From Gammaproteobacteria bacterium (lineage in GTDB: Bacteria > Pseudomonadota > Gammaproteobacteria > Pseudomonadales > Pseudohongiellaceae), in NCBI GenBank assembly GCA_002711845.1, contig PASF01000002.1:348224-412223 (forward strand): 64,000 bases of DNA, read 5' to 3'. The position numbers and the translations under genes are program-made. This document shows positions 25,109 to 36,438 of this stretch, piece by piece (position 1 is the first letter of the stretch; every line of letters starts with the position of its first letter). The notes below the pieces were generated by a model. The model made no database searches, was not told where the DNA came from, and was given only the letters and a program-made list of their open reading frames with translations.

Positions 25109-26659
25109 TCACAAATGCCTCTGGTTGTCATGGGTCCAGTGCTCCGTTTGCAGGCCAATGTCGGCAGAGATGAACTTGCCGCCGTCGGTGGCCCGGTAGT
25201 GTGCCAGTGCCTTGTATACCAGTGGTGCACCCAGCAGCAGGATGGGTATGTTCAAGTACACCATGATGATATTGGTCAGGTCGGTGATGGTCCACAGGTT
25301 GCCCAGCTCCAGGCCAGCCAGCACGGTGAGAGCGCCAAAGGGCACAAATACCAGCGAGCCGAGAATGCGGACAGTCAGGATAAAGCCATCGGACCGGGAA
25401 ATGAAGTTGGCGGAGATCTCGGCAAAGGAGATCATGCCCAGCAACGTGGTGAAGGCGAACAGGCAATAACAGGCGGCCAGAATGATGATGATGGTATTGG
25501 CCATGGCTGCGGGCACCAGTGCCTCGACCGACGCCAGGTAGGTGCCAATGCGTGACGCGCTGTCCGTGGCCCACTGCGCGCTGCTGGCTGAATCGCTCCA
25601 CAGATGGGCGAGCACCACAATAAAACCGGTCAGCGTACAGATGATGATGGTGTCGAAGAACACCCCCAGGCTCTGCACTAAACCCTGCTCGCAGGGATGG
25701 TTGTTGTCCGCTGCTGCGGCCGCCATGGTGATGGTCCCCTGGCCGGCTTCATTGGACATCAGGCCGCGTCGCACACCTTCCGCCAGAGCAACCCCCATGG
25801 CGCCGCCGAACAGCGCGTCGGGCGCGAACGCGCCGGTGACCACCGCGCCGAAAAAGCTGGGCAGCAGCGGAAAGTTGATCAGCACAATCAGCAGCGAGAT
25901 GCCACAGAACACCGTCGCCTTGATGGGCACCAGGAAATTGGTATAGGCGGTCACCCGGCGTATGCCCCCCAGAATCAGCCAGGCGCAACTGGCGACCATG
26001 ATCAGGGCGATGCTGTAATACAGCGGTGACTGACGCTCGGAGACGGTGCCCGTGGCAGTGTCGGCGATCATGCCAATGGCAGTGAATACATTAAAGGTCT
26101 GCACCGGTACGTTAAACAGGGCATAGGTCATAAAGGCTAAGCTGAGGAAGATGCCGACGAAACGTTTGTTGCCCATGATTCTGCGGCCGTAGAAAGGCAG
26201 TCCGCCGACGTACTCACTGTTCTTGCGTTCCTTGAACAGCTGCGCGAGCACCGACTCCATAAAGGCCGTGGCCATGCCAAACAGTGCCGCGACCCACATC
26301 CAGAATAATGCGCCGGGGCCGCCGACGGTGATGGCGCCGGTCACGCCGACAATATTGCCGGGGCCCGCCCGCATGGCAAGTCCGAGCATGAACGAGGCCA
26401 TGGCGCTGATACCGGTTTGGTCGCTTTGCCGACGCTGCATGATGGGGATTGCTCGGGTCAGACTTAGCCACTGTACACCGCGCGTGCGTATGGTGAAATG
26501 AATACCCATACCCAGCAACAGGATGACCGCAAACGACATCTGACCCAGCAGCGGGATGGCCTGGTACCAGCCAAACTGGGTCGGGAAGTCCCAGACCGCG
26601 TTGGACACGGGCCCTATAAAGGCGAACACATTATTGACCGACCCAAACAATTCTTGCAC
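25109..26659 (-). CDS. Sodium:alanine (AGCS family) symporter
   Basis: 516 residues from a GTG at 26659, with AGGAG 9 nt upstream. About 11 membrane helices. Family signature stretches are clear: GMGIHFTIRTRGVQW, AMRAGPGNIVGVTGAI, ATAFMESVLAQLFKE and NEAGQGTITMAAA. Members carry alanine, glycine or other small neutral amino acids with Na+, and D-amino acids in some cases. The Na+ coupling also suits a marine host. It precedes the PHP hydrolase on the same strand and could be co-transcribed with it. Confidence 0.92.
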   Translation of the reverse strand: MQELFGSVNNVFAFIGPVSNAVWDFPTQFGWYQAIPLLGQMSFAVILLLGMGIHFTIRTRGVQWLSLTRAIPIMQRRQSDQTGISAMASFMLGLAMRAGPGNIVGVTGAITVGGPGALFWMWVAALFGMATAFMESVLAQLFKERKNSEYVGGLPFYGRRIMGNKRFVGIFLSLAFMTYALFNVPVQTFNVFTAIGMIADTATGTVSERQSPLYYSIALIMVASCAWLILGGIRRVTAYTNFLVPIKATVFCGISLLIVLINFPLLPSFFGAVVTGAFAPDALFGGAMGVALAEGVRRGLMSNEAGQGTITMAAAAADNNHPCEQGLVQSLGVFFDTIIICTLTGFIVVLAHLWSDSASSAQWATDSASRIGTYLASVEALVPAAMANTIIIILAACYCLFAFTTLLGMISFAEISANFISRSDGFILTVRILGSLVFVPFGALTVLAGLELGNLWTITDLTNIIMVYLNIPILLLGAPLVYKALAHYRATDGGKFISADIGLQTEHWTHDNQRHL

Positions 26660-26756
26660 CGCGGCTTACTCCTTATTGTTGTAATTGGCGCCGGCTGCTG
26701 CCGGTAACATCAATCTACCATGATAAGCGACTGGAATTCATGGTGAAAGTATCTGA

Positions 26757-26786
26757 TTGACTCAGCTTGAACTTTTGGTCTATTCT
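26757..26786 (+). promoter_or_regulatory. Candidate sigma-70 promoter for the TonB receptor gene
   Basis: TTGACT (26757-26762) and TATTCT (26781-26786) are spaced by 18 bp. The remaining ~240 bp to the ATG are AT-rich and hold no ORF, so a long leader is implied. A second TTGACA at 26996-27001 is too close to the start to act for this gene. Confidence 0.4.
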
Positions 26787-27035
26787 CTCGCCACAGCGAC
26801 GTTGAGGTATGTCATATCTCTATTTTTTGTGCAGTAACGAAACCCGAATAAGCGTGTGGGTATTTTGGTGGCGTTTCATGAAATTGACTATGTGTTGTCT
26901 AACAGGTTCCTTGAATCAACAGTTTCCGCTGCGTTAGTGCTTTTGCGGTAAGGCTTTGGAATAAAGATGCAAATAGTCAATAGTTCCTTTATGTGTTGAC
27001 AATAATAATGAAGATATTAATAGAAAGGGGAAATC

Positions 27036-29996
27036 ATGAAACTGAAGAAATCCATTGTGCAAATGGGTTTGGCGGCGTCCGTTATGCTGCCATTACCAAT
27101 GGTTGCTGTTGCCCAACAGGGTACAGCAGCTGATATCGAAGAAGTAGTTGTGACTGGCTCGCGTATCCGTCGGGACAGCTTCGACTCATCGTCACCGGTC
27201 ACTGTGGTCGATTCTGCAGCGATCGAAGCCAATGCCACGCCCAATCTGGGTGAGGTGCTTGCCAATCAGACATTCAACTACGGCACTGATATTCAGACCA
27301 ATGGCTACGCAGCGCGCGGCCAGGGCGGGGTGACATCTTCTGCTAACCTCCGTGGTCTGGGTGCGGGCGCGACGCTGAACCTGGTCGATGGTCAGCGAAC
27401 CAACAATACCAACCTTAATGCCACCATTCCACAGATCGCCATTGCGCGTATTGATATTCTGAAAGACGGTGCATCCGCTCTGTATGGATCCGATGCGGTA
27501 GCGGGCGTGGTGAACGTCATTACCAACAAGGGTTATGAGGGCACAGATGTCAGCCTGTTCCATCAGGAAGACCGCGGTGGTGATCTGGTAGAGAAACAGT
27601 ACGAACTGATTACCGGTACTGCCACTGACAATGGTCATTTTGCCATGGCGTTGTCGTACTCCACGCGCTCGACCCTGGAACAGACCGACCGGCCTGAGTT
27701 TCTGCGCAGCGGTTTCCAGCGTTCGGGCACCGGTAACCCGGGCACCTTTGCTGTGCCGACCCGTAATGCACAGGGCCAGTTGACAGGTGTTTCTGCACGT
27801 ACGCCCGATCCGGGGTGTGGCATTGATAACGGATCAGGGACCGATGTAGGCGTGAAAGGCAGCTACGCCAGCGGCCAGCGGCTGGGTACCACGTGTAATT
27901 TCCATTTTGGTGAATTCTGGGACTTCATGAGCGCACAGGACAAAATGAGCCTGTGGACCAATTATGAGCACCGGTTCAACGACAGCCTGACCAATGATTT
28001 TAATATCAATGCGTCTCGTTTGGAAACTTTTACGCGTGGTTCACCACAGAACCCGGGCGGTCGTATCCCCGAGCTGCCAGTGGTCGCTGGTGAACACCCG
28101 GGCAACCCGTATCGCGCCATGGCTAACCGTGGCAACGGCATGGAGCCACTGTATGCGCTGGCAGGTCCCGACGGTAATCCGCTGAGAAATGCCAATGGCG
28201 TGGTGCAACTGGCAGCCGATCCGTTCAACCCGGCATTGGGCATACCTTTCAACGAAGATGTGCGTATCACAGAGCTGCGTATCAACGCCTTCAAATTGCA
28301 GACACAGCCAACAGCCGTGAATGATGATGGCGCTTTCCCGCAAGGCGTGGATCGCTTCGATATCCGTCTGGCTGACACGTTGACTTATGAAGTGCCCGGC
28401 ACGAGCTGGGCCGTGTCACTGGCCGGTGTGTATCAGTTTGGTCAGGATGATGCGCTGGAGAAGAACTCCAGTCAGCTGGCGTTGATTCAGGGTATTAATG
28501 GCACGCTGGTGGCCGATCCTTCGGCGCCCAACACGACCGCGTACTACAACCCGTTTGCCAGTTCGGTCTTCAATTGTACCGATCGCGTGTGCGCCAATAC
28601 CGGCACGCCACAATATGCCAACTCGCAGGCGGTGGTGGATGCCATCACCATTGCCGGCCTGACGCAGACCGAGAACACCTTCAAATCAGTGGAACTGGCA
28701 GCGACCGGTGAAGTGTTTGAAATCCCGACCGGTATGATCCTGGGTGCCTTTGGTATCGAGTATCGACAGGATGAAGTGGATGTCGACTTCGATGCTGCGC
28801 GCAATCAGTGTGACTATCACCAGGGTGGCTGCGCCGTTGACTACACGGCCGAGCAGGATGTCAATTCGGCATTCTTCGAGCTGGCGGTGCCATTGACGAC
28901 TAACCGTCTGGGCGAGGCCGAGTTCCAGATTGCCGGTCGCTACACGGACTACGGCGGCCAGATTGGCGACTCTTTTGATCCGAAGCTGGCGTTGCTGTGG
29001 CAGCCGCTGGACATGCTGTCGCTGCGCGGCTCCTGGAGTTCAGCGTTTATTGCGCCTGGCCTGGTAGATCTGTTCTCGCCACAAACCTGTGGTCTGCAGA
29101 ATGCCGGAGACCCGTTCGACAATTCCAATGCGTTCCGTGTGGCCTGTAACGAAGGCAACCAGAACCTGACACCGGAGACGGCAGATGTGTTCAACGTGGG
29201 CGCATCACTGAGCCTGCTGGAAGGCGCTTTGTCCATCGGTGTCGATTATGCGGAATACGACTTCAAGGATCGTATTTCCAGCACTACGCTGAACCAGGTG
29301 GTCAACCTGGACTACCAGGCCTTCCTGGCAGCCGGTGGCAATCCTGCCAGTCAGGCGAGCAAGCTGGCGTGGTTCAATGGTCCGAACTCTGACAAGAACA
29401 TCAATCGTGACGTTGATGGGGTCATGAGCCGGGTGATTGTGTCCCGCCTGAACGCACAGACCATGAAGCATCGTGCACTCGATCTGTATGCGCGCTACGA
29501 TCTGGAACTGGGCCGCTTCGGCAACCTGGTGTTCAACCTGGATGCTACGCAGGCGCTGGAATATTCGTACGACCTGGGTCTGGGTATCCCTGCCGGTGAC
29601 GGCGTGGGCAGCCAGAACGAGTCCATCGCGGAAGTGCCGCCGATGCCAGAGTATCGTGCCAATGCCACCATGAACTGGAGCCTGGGTAACCACAGCGCGC
29701 TGTTGCGTGCTCGCTGGATTGACGGCTTTGACTACTCGTTCAACTCGGGTGCCCTGCTGGCCGGTCAGATTGCTATCAATGGTCGCTCTGCGGCATCAAG
29801 CATGACGTATATTGATGCCAACTACTCGTACACCTTCGATGGTCTGATCGGTGATCGCGCCACGCGTTTTGAAGTCGGTGGACGTAACCTGGGTGACCGG
29901 TTCCCTCAGCCGTTCTTTAACCTGGGTGGTATAGAAACCTTCGTTCACGATATTCGTGGCCGTATGATGTATATCCGCATCAACCAGGAAATCTAA
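27036..29996 (+). CDS. TonB-dependent outer-membrane receptor
   Basis: 986 residues with GGGG four bases before ATG. Signal peptide (MGLAASVMLPLPMVAVAQ), a TonB-box-like IEEVVVTGSRI, a plug domain (residues ~45-165, with VNVITNKGYEGTDV at its end) and a 22-strand barrel to the C-terminus. Eight or more Cys residues in extracellular loops (DPGCGID, TTCNFH, NCTDRVCANTG, QCDYHQGGCAVDY) suggest disulfide-rich loops. Such receptors import siderophores, vitamin B12, glycans or peptides; the ligand is not determinable. It is monocistronic, ending at a strong terminator. Confidence 0.92.
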   Translation: MKLKKSIVQMGLAASVMLPLPMVAVAQQGTAADIEEVVVTGSRIRRDSFDSSSPVTVVDSAAIEANATPNLGEVLANQTFNYGTDIQTNGYAARGQGGVTSSANLRGLGAGATLNLVDGQRTNNTNLNATIPQIAIARIDILKDGASALYGSDAVAGVVNVITNKGYEGTDVSLFHQEDRGGDLVEKQYELITGTATDNGHFAMALSYSTRSTLEQTDRPEFLRSGFQRSGTGNPGTFAVPTRNAQGQLTGVSARTPDPGCGIDNGSGTDVGVKGSYASGQRLGTTCNFHFGEFWDFMSAQDKMSLWTNYEHRFNDSLTNDFNINASRLETFTRGSPQNPGGRIPELPVVAGEHPGNPYRAMANRGNGMEPLYALAGPDGNPLRNANGVVQLAADPFNPALGIPFNEDVRITELRINAFKLQTQPTAVNDDGAFPQGVDRFDIRLADTLTYEVPGTSWAVSLAGVYQFGQDDALEKNSSQLALIQGINGTLVADPSAPNTTAYYNPFASSVFNCTDRVCANTGTPQYANSQAVVDAITIAGLTQTENTFKSVELAATGEVFEIPTGMILGAFGIEYRQDEVDVDFDAARNQCDYHQGGCAVDYTAEQDVNSAFFELAVPLTTNRLGEAEFQIAGRYTDYGGQIGDSFDPKLALLWQPLDMLSLRGSWSSAFIAPGLVDLFSPQTCGLQNAGDPFDNSNAFRVACNEGNQNLTPETADVFNVGASLSLLEGALSIGVDYAEYDFKDRISSTTLNQVVNLDYQAFLAAGGNPASQASKLAWFNGPNSDKNINRDVDGVMSRVIVSRLNAQTMKHRALDLYARYDLELGRFGNLVFNLDATQALEYSYDLGLGIPAGDGVGSQNESIAEVPPMPEYRANATMNWSLGNHSALLRARWIDGFDYSFNSGALLAGQIAINGRSAASSMTYIDANYSYTFDGLIGDRATRFEVGGRNLGDRFPQPFFNLGGIETFVHDIRGRMMYIRINQEI

Positions 29997-30009
29997 ACGC
30001 TCCGCATGA

Positions 30010-30046
30010 AAAAGGGGGCGCAGCAAAAGCTGCGCCCCCTTTTTTT
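30010..30046 (+). terminator. Intrinsic terminator after the TonB receptor gene
   Basis: GGGGGCGCAGC-AAAA-GCTGCGCCCCC is a perfect 11-bp stem with tetraloop, flanked by A and followed by seven T. It begins ~14 nt after the stop. Confidence 0.92.
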
Positions 30047-30049
30047 GTC

Positions 30050-30103
30050 TTTCTTTATCGACGTTCTCGTCTCTTTATCGACTTACTCGTCTCTCTTTCG
30101 GAC

Positions 30104-30110
<7 letters not shown>
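30050..30110. repeat. Three tandem ~20-bp copies of the rpoD 3' end
   Basis: Units at 30050-30069, 30070-30089 and 30090-30110 share TCTTT-TCG-AC-T-CTCG. Read on the minus strand the first two to be met contain GACGAG-TAA, the last two codons and stop of rpoD, and the third GACGAG-AAC. The duplications lie beyond the true stop, so the protein is unchanged. Confidence 0.75.
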
Positions 30111-31969
<1,859 letters not shown>

Positions 31970-32062
31970 AGCTTCCCATTCGGTTTAGAAATAACCGCTT
32001 CGAAAATAAAAATCAGCCGGGCATTATAGCCCTTGTGCTGGATGGTTTCCAGTGACAGTCCA

Positions 32063-33925
32063 TCACCGGGAGGTCTCGTTTTTTACTGACCGCAAACGTG
32101 GTTTTAACTGTTCTAGCAACTGGCGGCGCTGTTGATGCTTATCGGCCTCTTGCCGTAACTGTCTAAGAACAAAGCGAAACTCCTCGGCCTGGCCCGCTGC
32201 CGGGGTGATTCTTTCGTTTTTTAGTAGCTGTGTCAGGCGTTTGCCCGGCGGTGTGCCGTAGCAGTGGCCCAATAGTGCGTAGGTAGTTATATCGGGGTCG
32301 GTCTGTGCAAATTCAAGTAGCTCCAGTAATAAATCCACATCCGGATCCTGCAGAACGCGCAACGCGCTCAGGTCCCCTTCTACAGAGGCCGCCAGGGCGG
32401 GCTGATGCAAGAGCAACTCAATGGCGATCAGGCCGGCGGGTTTGCTCACGCGTTTGCCGCGGGTTGCCGGCTCTTCAGGCTGTGATGCGGGTCGCTGGCG
32501 GGATGCGCTGTGGGCATGGCCGGTCGCGGCAGGTGGCTCGTCCCAATCTGGTGGTCCGTCCGAAGGCGTATCCCCATCGTGCGGCGCGGCAGCTGCAGCC
32601 GGTGTCTGTTGCAGCAGTCTGTCGATGGTATCGCGCTGGCTGCCGGTCAGCTGCGCGAGCTGATCCAGCATCAGTTGCTGGAACAGGCCGCGGGGCAGTA
32701 GCTTGATCAACGGGATGCTCTGGCTGAACAGCCGGGCCTTGCCATCCATGGAGGTAGCGTCAATGTCCTGCTGCATGTGTTCGAAAAAATAACCGGACAG
32801 TGAATCGGCCTTGTTCATGCGTGCCAGGAAACCATCGGCGCCCTCCTTGCGCACCAGGGTGTCCGGATCTTCGCCCTCCGGCAGAAACAGAAACCGGATC
32901 TGCCGGCCATCCGTCATGACCGGCAGTGACGCCTGCAGGGCGCGCCAGGCAGCGGTGCGACCGGCATTGTCGCCGTCAAAACAGAACACCACCTCTGGGG
33001 CTAGGCGGAACAGCTTCTCCAGGTGGCTGGTGTTGGTGGCCGTGCCCAGGGTTGCCACGGCAAAGGTGATGCCGTGCTGGGCCAGCGCCACCACGTCCAT
33101 GTAACCTTCGACAATGACAAACCGCTCCGGCTTGCGGGCCGCCTTGCGGGCTTCGTAGAGCCCGTACAGCTCGCGTCCCTTGTGGTAAACCGGGGTTTCC
33201 GGTGAGTTCAGGTATTTGGGTTTGTCATCACCCAGTACCCGGCCGCCGAAGGCAATGACCCGGCCCCGGCTGTCGCGAATCGGGAACATGATACGGTCGC
33301 GGAAGCGGTCGTAGTGTGTGTCCTGGCCTTCCTGGCGCCTTTCTGCGTCACGGGCGATGATCAGTCCGGCCTTTTCCTGGATCGGGCGTTTGACCTTGTA
33401 GTCGTCCAGGTGCCTGAGCAGGTTATCCCAGCCGGGCGGCGCCAGTCCGATGGCGAAGCGTTTGGCGACCTCACCGGTGAGCCCGCGCGATTTCAGGTAG
33501 GCCACCGCCCGGGTACGCGACGGATGCTGGCGCAGTTGCTTCTGATAGAACAGGTTGGCCTGCTCAAGGGAGGTCAGCAGTTCATTGTTTTCGCTGCTGC
33601 GTTGTTGCCCGGCTGGGGAGCGCTCTTCGCGCGGCACCGTCAGGCCGCAATCGGCGGCCAGTGTCTCCACGGCGTCCGGGAACTCCTTGTGATCGAAGTT
33701 CATCACAAAGCCCAGGGCATTGCCGGCGGCGCCGCAGCCGAAGCAGTAGTAGAACTGTTTTTCCGGTTCTACACTGAAAGAGGGCGTTTTTTCCTGGTGA
33801 AATGGGCAGCAGGCTGAGTAGTTTTTGCCGGTCTTGCGCAGTTTGACGCGTTTGTCGATGACATCAACGATGTCTACCCGGCTGAGCAGGTCGTCGATAA
33901 AGTTCTGAGGAATCAGACCAGCCAT
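32063..33925 (-). CDS. dnaG: DNA primase
   Basis: 620 residues. N-terminal zinc ribbon (CPFHQEKTPSFSV, then FYYCFGCGAAGNALGF), then the catalytic core with TOPRIM motifs VIVEGYMDVVALAQHG and FCFDGDNAGRTAA, and the C-terminal DnaB helicase-binding domain after a Pro/Gln-rich linker (~430-490). It makes RNA primers for replication. It lies between yqeY and rpoD as in other gammaproteobacteria; the 93 bp before rpoD contain no ORF. Confidence 0.97.
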   Translation of the reverse strand: MAGLIPQNFIDDLLSRVDIVDVIDKRVKLRKTGKNYSACCPFHQEKTPSFSVEPEKQFYYCFGCGAAGNALGFVMNFDHKEFPDAVETLAADCGLTVPREERSPAGQQRSSENNELLTSLEQANLFYQKQLRQHPSRTRAVAYLKSRGLTGEVAKRFAIGLAPPGWDNLLRHLDDYKVKRPIQEKAGLIIARDAERRQEGQDTHYDRFRDRIMFPIRDSRGRVIAFGGRVLGDDKPKYLNSPETPVYHKGRELYGLYEARKAARKPERFVIVEGYMDVVALAQHGITFAVATLGTATNTSHLEKLFRLAPEVVFCFDGDNAGRTAAWRALQASLPVMTDGRQIRFLFLPEGEDPDTLVRKEGADGFLARMNKADSLSGYFFEHMQQDIDATSMDGKARLFSQSIPLIKLLPRGLFQQLMLDQLAQLTGSQRDTIDRLLQQTPAAAAAPHDGDTPSDGPPDWDEPPAATGHAHSASRQRPASQPEEPATRGKRVSKPAGLIAIELLLHQPALAASVEGDLSALRVLQDPDVDLLLELLEFAQTDPDITTYALLGHCYGTPPGKRLTQLLKNERITPAAGQAEEFRFVLRQLRQEADKHQQRRQLLEQLKPRLRSVKNETSR

Positions 33926-34035
33926 GGACGGTAAACCCGGTAATAAACGGTGGTCAATTTAGTGTAGCAAATCGCTGTAGCAAATGAACGCGGTGCAGCA
34001 GCATGAGGATTGCCGCCGGATGCACCCGTCAGGCG

Positions 34036-34494
34036 TCAGGCCTGACCGAGTTTGTTCTTGATCAGCTGGCCCACGGCGCCCATGTCAGCGCGGCCGGCCA
34101 TTTGCGGTTTTACTGCCGCCATGACTTTGCCCATATCCTGCACACTGCTGGCCCCCGTGTCGGTCAGGGCCTGCGTGACAATAGCGTCTATTTCGGCATC
34201 CGACAGGGGCTGCGGCATGAAGGTCTGCAACACGTCGATTTCCGCCTGTTCGATCTCGGCCAGGTCATTGCGACCGGCGCTTTCGTACTGGCGAATGGAC
34301 TCCCGGCGCTGCTTGATCATCTTTTCCAGAATGCTCAGCACGCGGGCGTTGTCAGGCTCTATGCGCTCATCAACTTCGATGCGCTTCACTTCCGCCAGGG
34401 CCAGGCGCACAGTACCCAGGCGAGCCTTGTCTTTCGCTCGCATGGCGTCTTTCATCGCTTCCGTCAGTTGGAGCTTTAGTGTGCTATCGGCCAT
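34036..34494 (-). CDS. yqeY: GatB/YqeY domain protein
   Basis: 152 residues. The segment MKDAMRAKDKARLGTVRLALAEVKRIEVD at the start and the C-terminal Ala/Gln-rich stretch (DTGASSVQDMGKVMAAVKPQM) match the YqeY family, a stand-alone form of the tRNA-binding C-terminal domain of the GatB amidotransferase subunit. Its precise role is unknown. It sits between rpsU and dnaG, as is common in this order of genes. Confidence 0.93.
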   Translation of the reverse strand: MADSTLKLQLTEAMKDAMRAKDKARLGTVRLALAEVKRIEVDERIEPDNARVLSILEKMIKQRRESIRQYESAGRNDLAEIEQAEIDVLQTFMPQPLSDAEIDAIVTQALTDTGASSVQDMGKVMAAVKPQMAGRADMGAVGQLIKNKLGQA

Positions 34495-34561
34495 AGGGGC
34501 ATCCGGGATCAGCGGAAACAGGTTCAGCGAAATCCAGTATCAGTTCGGCAATCGTGAACAA

Positions 34562-34777
34562 TCAGTAGAAGCGCTTGGTCTTCTTGTTGTCGCGTGACAG
34601 CTTCTTCAGGTGACGCTTTACGGCAGCAGCTGCTTTGCGCTTACGGGCAGCAGTCGGCTTTTCGTAGAATTCCTTGCGACGAACTTCGGCCAGAACGCCC
34701 GCCTTTTCGCAGGAACGTTTGAAGCGACGCAGAGCCACATCAAACGGCTCGTTTTCTTTCAGTTTTACCATTGGCAT
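34562..34777 (-). CDS. rpsU: Ribosomal protein S21
   Basis: 71 residues from the ATG at 34777 ([20 protein letters not shown]), the usual length and start; seven extra upstream codons in the open frame are not conserved. The Lys/Arg-rich C-terminus ([19 protein letters not shown]) is typical of the protein, which helps 30S subunits start translation. It is the first gene of the macromolecular synthesis operon, divergent from tsaD by ~195 bp. Confidence 0.97.
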   Translation of the reverse strand: MPMVKLKENEPFDVALRRFKRSCEKAGVLAEVRRKEFYEKPTAARKRKAAAAVKRHLKKLSRDNKKTKRFY

Positions 34778-34817
34778 AGTGCAGAGACACCTTTGCATTC
34801 AATTTAAAAGGGCGCAT

Positions 34818-34846
34818 ATGGTAATGCGGCACGGCGTAAAATGCAA
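34818..34846 (-). promoter_or_regulatory. Candidate sigma-70 promoter of rpsU–yqeY–dnaG–rpoD
   Basis: On the minus strand TTGCAT (34841-34846) is followed after 17 bp by TACCAT (34818-34823), about 40 bp ahead of the rpsU start. Confidence 0.5.
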
Positions 34847-34972
34847 AGTTATATTGCCCGTGCCGGGCAAATACTGGCTAATCGCCGGGGGCTGCCGTAT
34901 TATTCACGTCTTTTTGCGCGCTTGAGGCTTTAATCGGGTCCGGCGCCGGATTTTACAGGTAAGGCAGGTCAT

Positions 34973-36022
34973 ATGCGGGTTCTGGGCTTGGAAACGTCCT
35001 GTGATGAGACCGGGATAGCAATTTATGACAGCGAGCAGGGTCTGCTGGGCGATGCCCTGTACAGCCAGGTCGACATGCATGCGGTCTATGGCGGGGTGAT
35101 TCCGGAACTGGCGTCACGTGATCATATTCGCAAAACGCTACCGATGATCCGGCAGTTGCTGGCCGATAAACAGATAGCCGCATCATCGATTGACGGCATC
35201 GCCTACACCGCCGGACCGGGGCTTATCGGTGCGCTGCTGGTGGGCGCGGCGCTGGGGCGTTCGCTGGCCATGGCCTGGGATGTCCCGGCAGTCGGAGTCC
35301 ATCACATGGAGGGGCACTTGCTCGCGCCAATGCTAGAGGCCAATCCTCCGGCCTTCCCCTTTGTTGCACTGCTGGTATCCGGTGGTCATACGCAACTGGT
35401 GGCGGTGCAGGGCATCGGAGAGTACACATTGCTGGGCGAGTCCCTGGATGACGCGGCCGGTGAAGCCTTCGACAAAGTGGCCAAAATGCTGAACCTGTCG
35501 TACCCCGGTGGTCCGCGCGTGGCGAAATTGGCAATGGCGGGCACTGCAGGTCGGTTTGTGTTTCCACGCCCGATGACCAACCGGCCGGGTCTGGACTTCA
35601 GTTTCAGTGGTCTGAAAACCTTTGTTCGCAACACGCTGGCAGAGCTTGAAGCGGCCAGCACCGGCGGCATCACCGAGCAGGACCGGGCTGATGTGGCGCT
35701 GGCCTTCGAAGAAGCGGTGGTGCAGACCCTGGTTATCAAGTGCCGACGGGCGCTCCAGCAGACCGGGTTGCGTCGCCTGATTATTGCCGGCGGGGTGAGT
35801 GCCAACACCCGGCTGCGCGCCGGCCTGGAGACCATGGTGCAGGCACAGCAAAGTCAGCTGTTTTATGCCCAGCCGCGATTCTGTACGGACAATGGTGCCA
35901 TGATTGCCTATGCCGGTTGCCAGCGGCTGTTGGCCGGCCAGCGCGAAGGGCTTGCCATCAGCGCCAGGCCGCGCTGGCCCATGGATACCTTGCCGTCACT
36001 GAAAAACCTGCCCGGGGCCTGA
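34973..36022 (+). CDS. tsaD: tRNA N6-adenosine threonylcarbamoyltransferase
   Basis: 349 residues. Starts [19 protein letters not shown], the ASKHA first motif; metal ligands are in [10 protein letters not shown]; further motifs are [30 protein letters not shown] and [10 protein letters not shown]. With TsaB and TsaE it adds the threonylcarbamoyl group of t6A37 in ANN-reading tRNAs. It is divergent from rpsU and starts a short cluster with folB and folK. Confidence 0.97.
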   Translation: MRVLGLETSCDETGIAIYDSEQGLLGDALYSQVDMHAVYGGVIPELASRDHIRKTLPMIRQLLADKQIAASSIDGIAYTAGPGLIGALLVGAALGRSLAMAWDVPAVGVHHMEGHLLAPMLEANPPAFPFVALLVSGGHTQLVAVQGIGEYTLLGESLDDAAGEAFDKVAKMLNLSYPGGPRVAKLAMAGTAGRFVFPRPMTNRPGLDFSFSGLKTFVRNTLAELEAASTGGITEQDRADVALAFEEAVVQTLVIKCRRALQQTGLRRLIIAGGVSANTRLRAGLETMVQAQQSQLFYAQPRFCTDNGAMIAYAGCQRLLAGQREGLAISARPRWPMDTLPSLKNLPGA

Positions 36023-36024
36023 TT

Positions 36025-36399
36025 ATGGATATTGTTTACATCAAAGAACTGCAGATACAGACCGTGATCGGTATTTATGACTGGGAACGTGAAATCCGGC
36101 AAACGGTCAGTATCGACCTGGACATGGCCACTGACATCAGGTCTGCCGCGGCGACCGAAGATATCAGCAACACCTTGGATTACAAGGCGGTGTCCAAGCG
36201 CCTGATCGCCTTTGTCGAGGCGGCCGAGTTCCTGCTGATTGAAACCATGGCAGAAGAGCTAGCGGCCATTGTATTGGCCGAGTTTCCGGTGAGCTGGCTG
36301 CGACTGCGGCTGGGTAAACCGGGCGCGGTGACCGGTGCCCGTGATGTCGGGGTAATCATTGAGCGGGGTCAGCGGCCCGACCATTTACCGTTGGCCTGA
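36025..36399 (+). CDS. folB: Dihydroneopterin aldolase
   Basis: 124 residues from the ATG two bases after the tsaD stop. It begins MDIVYIKELQIQTVIGIYDWERE; the conserved Glu, Tyr and the later Lys of the active site (GKPGAVTGARDVGVIIERG) are present. It converts dihydroneopterin to 6-hydroxymethyl-dihydropterin in folate synthesis. It precedes folK, which carries out the next step. Confidence 0.95.
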   Translation: MDIVYIKELQIQTVIGIYDWEREIRQTVSIDLDMATDIRSAAATEDISNTLDYKAVSKRLIAFVEAAEFLLIETMAEELAAIVLAEFPVSWLRLRLGKPGAVTGARDVGVIIERGQRPDHLPLA

Positions 36400-36438
36400 G
36401 TACGCCAGCGAAACCCGTGACCAGAGTGGGATGGTGTT

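Noticed and set aside
25093-25115. CRP-type site before the PHP hydrolase
   Set aside because: TGTGA and TCACA are 9 bp apart instead of 6, so it does not fit the CRP consensus.
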